Source: Treponema sp.
GTDB taxonomy: Bacteria > Spirochaetota > Spirochaetia > Treponematales > Breznakiellaceae
Reading direction: 5' to 3'
DNA length: 8,224 bases
Assembly (NCBI GenBank): GCA_020216655.1
Contig: JAIWNU010000182.1
Coordinates: 1-8,224, forward strand
Below the pieces are notes generated by a model. The model saw only the letters and a list, made by a program, of their open reading frames with translations, ran no database searches and was not told the origin of the DNA. Shown here one piece after another: positions 4,222-8,224 of this stretch (its first letter is position 1; every line of letters begins with the position of its first letter). A program made the position numbers and the translations under genes.

Positions 4222-6457
4222 CCCGATCTATCCTCATAAAACGTTCACTCTGATACTTGCTTAAGAAACGGACCTGTTTTCCGGTTTCAAACCTGGCTTC
4301 GATAAGGGGGCCCTCAGGACCTTCCGAAATACCGACCACCTGGCCGTACCCATAATCGTCGTGAAAAAGGGCGGAACCGAGCTGCCAGCGGCCATCGCTG
4401 GAAGTGCAGGATACCCGGTCTCTGTTCCCGGCGATCGAAGCGGATCTTGCAGCAGAGGCCACTCCCAGAGGCTGCCTTTGAACAAAGGTTCGAGGGACTG
4501 TCCCCAGGGTTTTAACAGACTCCAAAGGAACTTCTAATAAAAAACGAGAGGGCTGATTCATATTCGTTCGCCCGTACATTCGGCGCATGGCGCAGGTTGT
4601 GAGATAGAGCTCGTCCATGGCCCGGGTTACCCCAACATAAAAGAGTCTCCGTTCTTCTTCCAGGTCCTCATCTTCCTTATCTGCCCGGGGGAAAACACCC
4701 TGTTCCAGACCGGTAATAATAACCTTTCGGAACTCTAAGCCCTTAGTGTTGTGAACGGTGATCAGGGTCACCGCATCGCTAGAATCCTCGCCGCTTTCCA
4801 TAGAACGGTCCAGTTCGATATGTTCAAGGAATTCGGCAAGCCCCTCTGCAGTGGCGGGATACAGGCTCGCCGCGTTGGCCAGTTCCTGAAGGTTGGAAAG
4901 CCGTTGGGTACCGGCGATTTCGTCTTCGGTGGCGTGGTATTCTGCAAGGCCGCTTGCTTCTATGAGATACACTATCAGGACAGAAAGGCCATCGCCGGCG
5001 CTCAGCCGATTGCTGGAAAGAATATTTGCTAGCGGCCGCGGCTGTTCTGGGTTGAGCAGCTTTGTTCCCTGTTCCAGTAGGGATAAAAAGGTTTTTAAGC
5101 CAGCTTGAGCTTTCTTGGACAGTTCTGGCAGCACCGACTGGGAGGCAGCCACAAGATTCCCGCGCTGTAAAGCGGTGCCCCTAGCCGATTCCTGTAATAT
5201 TTTTTCTACGCTGGCCTCTCCAAGCCCCCGGCTTGGCTTATTAACAACCCGCTTAAAGGCAATCTCGTCCCGGGGATTTACCATAAAGGATAATAAGGCC
5301 AGAGCATCCTTAACCTCTTCCCGTTCGTAGAATTTTAAGGAACCAACGACTTTATAGGGAATATGCCGGCGTAAAAATTCGGTTTCAAAGGTCAGTGATT
5401 GGGCGTTGGTCCGATACAGGATGGCCCAATCGACATAGGAGCCGCCTTGTTTTTGCATAGATTTTTGTATCAGTTCTGCACAAAACGAAGCCTCCGTCTC
5501 CTGGTCAGGCAGGAACACCAGGGTGGGCGGCTTGCCGTCTCCCCGTTCAGCCTGCAGCTTCTTTCCGAGGCGGCCCCGGTTATTGTCCACCACCGTACCG
5601 GCCACAGCCAATATAGGCGCCGTAGAACGATAATTCCGTTCCAGCCGTATGATATCGGTGCCGGCAAAGCGTTCGGGGAACTCTAAAATATTGCGGACCT
5701 CCGCTCCGCGGAACCGATAAATTGACTGGTCATCGTCCCCGACCACGCAGAGATAGGTCTCAGGGGTAAAAAGCTCCTTAAGAAGCTCAAACTGGGCCAC
5801 ATTGGAATCCTGATATTCATCAACCAGAATGACCTGGAACCGTTCCTGAAACCTTTTTTTTACCTCCGGGAAAGTGCGGAGAATTTCCACCGGTTTTTTA
5901 ATCAGGTCTCCAAAATCTACATTTCCGATTGAACGAAGTTTTGCTTCATACTGGCTATAGAGTTTTCTGAACTGCGGCCGGTGGTCTATAAGGTCGAGTT
6001 CTGGATCTTCGGGGCTAAGAAAATAATCCTTTGCCCGGGCTATAAGGTGGGCTGCCTTTGCGGCTTCTGATCTTGGCTTTTCGGGCATAAGGCTCGCAAG
6101 CAGGATAACCGTATCATCGTCATCGTAAATGACAAAGTTGCTGTCCAAACCAAGGAGGGATCCGTTCCGCCTCAGGAACCAGGCCCCAAATGAGTGGAAG
6201 GTCCGTATCATCGCATCGGCAGCCCGGCCATCGATTACCTGGGCTCGTTCGGCCATTTCGCGGGCCGCCTTGTTGGTAAAGGTAACCGCGAGGATTGACC
6301 GGGGGTCAACGCCCCGTTCCTGCACAAGATAGGCAATTTTAGTGGTAATGACCCTGGTTTTTCCCGAGCCCGCACCGGCAAGGATAAGCAGGGGGTTCCC
6401 CCAATGCAACACAGCCTGCCGCTGTTCAGGATTTAGGACGGAAAGGTAGTTTTCCAT
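4211..6457 (-). CDS. uvrD: UvrD/PcrA-type superfamily 1 DNA helicase
   Basis: An ATP-driven 3'-5' DNA helicase for nucleotide excision and mismatch repair and for clearing recombination intermediates or stalled polymerases. All SF1A motifs are intact: Q motif LNPEQRQAV (Q12), Walker A GAGSGKT (28-34, K33), Ia AVTFTNKAAREM (57-68), Ib TFHSFG (86-91), II LVDEYQD (211-217), III GDDDQSIYRFRGA (240-252), IV LERNYRS (272-278), V TVHNTKGLEF (567-576), VI EERRLFYVGVTRA (601-613). Residues about 690-743 (LGSALFHDDYGYGQVVGI and following) form the C-terminal Tudor-like domain that in PcrA/UvrD contacts RNA polymerase. The 748-residue length is normal for the family. The ATG has GAGGA about 7 nt upstream, placed immediately after the rimO stop 11 nt away. 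The 3' end overlaps the next gene by 11 bp. Whether to name it uvrD or pcrA is a matter of convention. Confidence 0.97.
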   Translation of the reverse strand: MENYLSVLNPEQRQAVLHWGNPLLILAGAGSGKTRVITTKIAYLVQERGVDPRSILAVTFTNKAAREMAERAQVIDGRAADAMIRTFHSFGAWFLRRNGSLLGLDSNFVIYDDDDTVILLASLMPEKPRSEAAKAAHLIARAKDYFLSPEDPELDLIDHRPQFRKLYSQYEAKLRSIGNVDFGDLIKKPVEILRTFPEVKKRFQERFQVILVDEYQDSNVAQFELLKELFTPETYLCVVGDDDQSIYRFRGAEVRNILEFPERFAGTDIIRLERNYRSTAPILAVAGTVVDNNRGRLGKKLQAERGDGKPPTLVFLPDQETEASFCAELIQKSMQKQGGSYVDWAILYRTNAQSLTFETEFLRRHIPYKVVGSLKFYEREEVKDALALLSFMVNPRDEIAFKRVVNKPSRGLGEASVEKILQESARGTALQRGNLVAASQSVLPELSKKAQAGLKTFLSLLEQGTKLLNPEQPRPLANILSSNRLSAGDGLSVLIVYLIEASGLAEYHATEDEIAGTQRLSNLQELANAASLYPATAEGLAEFLEHIELDRSMESGEDSSDAVTLITVHNTKGLEFRKVIITGLEQGVFPRADKEDEDLEEERRLFYVGVTRAMDELYLTTCAMRRMYGRTNMNQPSRFLLEVPLESVKTLGTVPRTFVQRQPLGVASAARSASIAGNRDRVSCTSSDGRWQLGSALFHDDYGYGQVVGISEGPEGPLIEARFETGKQVRFLSKYQSERFMRIDRDGL

Positions 6458-6468
6458 ACAGAATCCTC

Positions 6469-7833
6469 TTAAGAAGTATGTCGATACGCTGCGTCCAGGT
6501 CAAAGCCTGCCCGTGAAAATATTTTAGCAGACACAATAGAACCGAGTTCCAGATCCGTATCTGAACTAAGCACTGTGGCTCCATCTACTTCCGGGGCCTG
6601 GCAGACCGTACGGCCCAGGTAGAGTCCTTCTTCATTTTCAATTCGTTCTTCCACAAGGACCGGCAGGGTTTTACCGACAAAGCGGTCCATTTTTGCCTCA
6701 GTTATCGGGATCTGGGCGGCCTCTATGCGTTGCTTCCGGGACTCGGCTACTTTTTTAGAGGGCCGCCCCTTCATGTCATAGGCAGGGGTGTTTTCTTCCC
6801 GTGAATAGGTAAACACGCCGAGCCAATCGAGCTTAGCTTTTTGCTGGAAATCCAAAAGGGTTCCCATATCTTCCTCAGTTTCTCCGGGGAAACCGACCAA
6901 AAAGGTGGAACGTATGGTGGCCTCAGGCAGTGCATCCCGGATGGCCGCAAGCAAGGCAAGATAGGTTTCACTATCCCCCCGTCGGTTCATCAATCTGAGG
7001 ATCTTCGCTGAAGCATGCTGGAAGGGAAGATCAAAATAGGGAAGAATGCGGGGATCGCGCTGCATGAGGGGGAGAATTTCATAGGGGAAATGGTCTGGAT
7101 GAATGTACAGGAGCCGAATCCAGAAATTCCCCGGAAGTTCTGAAAGGGCAGCTAAAAGTTCTGAAAGCCTGCAACGGCCCGCTTCAAAGGCCCCCGCGGC
7201 GCCATCCTTTCCATAGGAGCCAAGATCCTGGCCAATGAGGCAAAGTTCTTTTACCCCCCGCTGAATAAGGCCAGAACATTCAGCCACGATCGAATCGATG
7301 CTCCGGCTTCGCAGGTTGCCCCGGATAAGGGGTATGGCGCAATAGGTGCAGCGGTTGTCGCAGCCTTCGGTTATCTTTACATAGGCAGAACCAGGAAGAG
7401 AAAGCAGGGGGCGGTCGTCGGAACAGCGGGCAAAATCGGTTTTGCCCGTGGGGTCCAAAGGAGGAACCAGGGCGGTATGGGCTGCAGCCATGGCTAGATC
7501 CGCGGCTTCAGTAATGCGGGACAAATCGGTGTTGCCAAAGAGGGCATCCGCTTCCTTTAGTTCCGCCGCAAGTTCATCAGCATATCGCTGGGCAAGACAG
7601 CCGGCAAGCAGTATTCTTTTACCCGGATAGAGCTGGCGGTACGAAAGGACCGCTTCTATCGATTCCTTTTTAGCGCTTTCTATAAAACCGCAGGAATTAA
7701 CGATGATGAGATCCGCCGTATCCGAATCGGCGCTGGGCTCCCAACCGGCCTGCTCCAGCACCGACATAATAACTTCACCGTCGACCTGATTTTTCGCACA
7801 TCCGTGGGGGTCTAGATAAAACCGCCGCTTCAT
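6469..7833 (-). CDS. rimO: RimO, ribosomal protein S12 methylthiotransferase
   Basis: A radical-SAM enzyme that adds a methylthio group to a conserved aspartate of ribosomal protein uS12, using two iron-sulfur clusters. Numbering from a TTG one codon before the ATG, the N-terminal UPF0004 domain supplies C13, C49 and C80; the radical-SAM domain has C159-x3-C163-x2-C166 in EGCDNRCTYCAIPLIRG; FDLPFQHAS, GFPGETEEDM and GVFTYSREENTPA follow; a TRAM domain spans about 383-447. The HGCAKNQVDGE motif and YSREENTPA favour RimO over the tRNA enzyme MiaB. I chose the ATG at 7833-7831, giving 454 residues, because it forms TGATG with the upstream stop, typical of coupled genes. A TTG at 7836-7834 is the alternative. 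No strong ribosome binding site is visible. The next gene, uvrD, starts 11 nt after the stop. Confidence 0.95.
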   Translation of the reverse strand: MKRRFYLDPHGCAKNQVDGEVIMSVLEQAGWEPSADSDTADLIIVNSCGFIESAKKESIEAVLSYRQLYPGKRILLAGCLAQRYADELAAELKEADALFGNTDLSRITEAADLAMAAAHTALVPPLDPTGKTDFARCSDDRPLLSLPGSAYVKITEGCDNRCTYCAIPLIRGNLRSRSIDSIVAECSGLIQRGVKELCLIGQDLGSYGKDGAAGAFEAGRCRLSELLAALSELPGNFWIRLLYIHPDHFPYEILPLMQRDPRILPYFDLPFQHASAKILRLMNRRGDSETYLALLAAIRDALPEATIRSTFLVGFPGETEEDMGTLLDFQQKAKLDWLGVFTYSREENTPAYDMKGRPSKKVAESRKQRIEAAQIPITEAKMDRFVGKTLPVLVEERIENEEGLYLGRTVCQAPEVDGATVLSSDTDLELGSIVSAKIFSRAGFDLDAAYRHTS

Positions 7834-8224
7834 CAATCGAGCCGTACCGTGGTTAGTTTATAACGGCCATCGTCATCCTTGACCCATTTGAGATCCGTGA
7901 CCACTACTTCGCCGGGAGATCCTATTTCTACATCCACGGTTTTGCCGCCGCCGATGACCTGGAATTTAACCGCGCTGGCGTTGGAAAGCCAGAGCCGTAT
8001 GCCATTCTGGGCTTGCACATTCAAAATATCGGCCTTCTGGAAATACCGTTCATCCCGGTCTTTCCGGTCGCTTTCCCAGCGCAGGAGGCAATTGCCCTTA
8101 AAGGTAGCTTGCAGGGTAAAGGGATAGGGGTTGGGAGAAGACAAAAGCACCGGCGCATTGGTAGGGGCTGGATTTGCCGCAGTGGGCTCTGCAATTGGGG
8201 CGCCCGCCGCGCCCGCAGCGCCCG
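7833..8224 (-). CDS. RodZ-like protein, C-terminal part (partial; N-terminus beyond the window)
   Basis: The visible 129 residues are the C-terminal part of a longer protein; the frame stays open to the right edge, so the GTG at 8150 is not a credible start. From 8222 to about 8130 the frame encodes a low-complexity linker rich in glycine, alanine and proline (GAAGAAGAPIAEP, then PAPTNAP), followed by a beta-rich domain of about 90 residues with FKGNCLLRWESD, ILNVQAQNGIRLWLSNASAV and VDVEIGSPGEVVVTDLKWVKD. This pattern resembles the DUF4115 domain at the periplasmic end of RodZ, a membrane protein that links MreB to cell-wall synthesis through an N-terminal HTH and one membrane segment, none visible here. 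The stop overlaps the rimO start (TGATG). The family call rests on domain resemblance and is moderate. Confidence 0.65.
   Translation of the reverse strand, partial: GAAGAAGAPIAEPTAANPAPTNAPVLLSSPNPYPFTLQATFKGNCLLRWESDRKDRDERYFQKADILNVQAQNGIRLWLSNASAVKFQVIGGGKTVDVEIGSPGEVVVTDLKWVKDDDGRYKLTTVRLD

Noticed and set aside
4480..4491. GAAC-N4-GTTC sequence resembling a Bacillus-type SOS (LexA) box
   Set aside because: It lies inside the C-terminal coding part of uvrD, far from any promoter, and similar 8-base matches occur by chance.
7834..7836. TTG as start of rimO
   Set aside because: The adjacent ATG forms a TGATG junction with the upstream stop and is the more common start type; the difference is one residue.

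Overview
The window looks like a chromosomal segment of a spirochaete, most likely a treponeme or close relative with mid-range GC. This rests on the protein character (a PcrA-like UvrD with motif V VHNTKGLEF, a RecX with an N-terminal extension, an rplM-rpsI-recX arrangement next to uvrD) and on my impression of treponemal gene order. No 16S gene or other definitive marker is present, so the genus is an inference. All ten genes lie on the minus strand, so transcription runs from high to low coordinates. The window starts and ends inside genes.

Region 1 (8224 down to 2773) looks like one tightly packed operon: the C-terminal part of a RodZ-like protein (partial), rimO, a UvrD/PcrA helicase, a 286-residue protein that resembles a cut-down class-III aminotransferase, and two small membrane proteins of 100 and 80 residues. 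Gaps are 31 nt or less, or genes overlap (TGATG at rodZ-like/rimO, 11 bp at uvrD/286-aa gene), which suggests translational coupling. I see no promoter inside it and no convincing terminator at its end.

Region 2 (2772 to 1113) is the ribosomal protein operon rplM-rpsI with recX as a third gene. It has a strong sigma-70-type promoter (TTGACA, 17 nt, GATTAT) whose spacer holds a near-perfect dyad. Its leader of about 90 nt can fold into several hairpins, one covering the rplM ribosome binding site. These are candidates for control of ribosomal protein synthesis.

Region 3 (1112 to 1) is a two-gene signalling unit: a response regulator with an excisionase/MerR-type DNA-binding domain placed before its receiver domain, overlapping by 8 bp a second, partial receiver protein. 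Its promoter (TTGACT, 16 nt, TATAAT) is straddled by a perfect 10-bp inverted repeat, a good candidate operator, possibly for autoregulation. The region from about 1020 to 1140 is much richer in AT than the rest.

No RNA genes, mobile elements, CRISPR arrays or gene-free stretches over 300 bases were seen. The least explained items are the aminotransferase-like protein that lacks the segment carrying the catalytic lysine, the paired small membrane proteins sharing a GSVPV motif, and the two promoter dyads.
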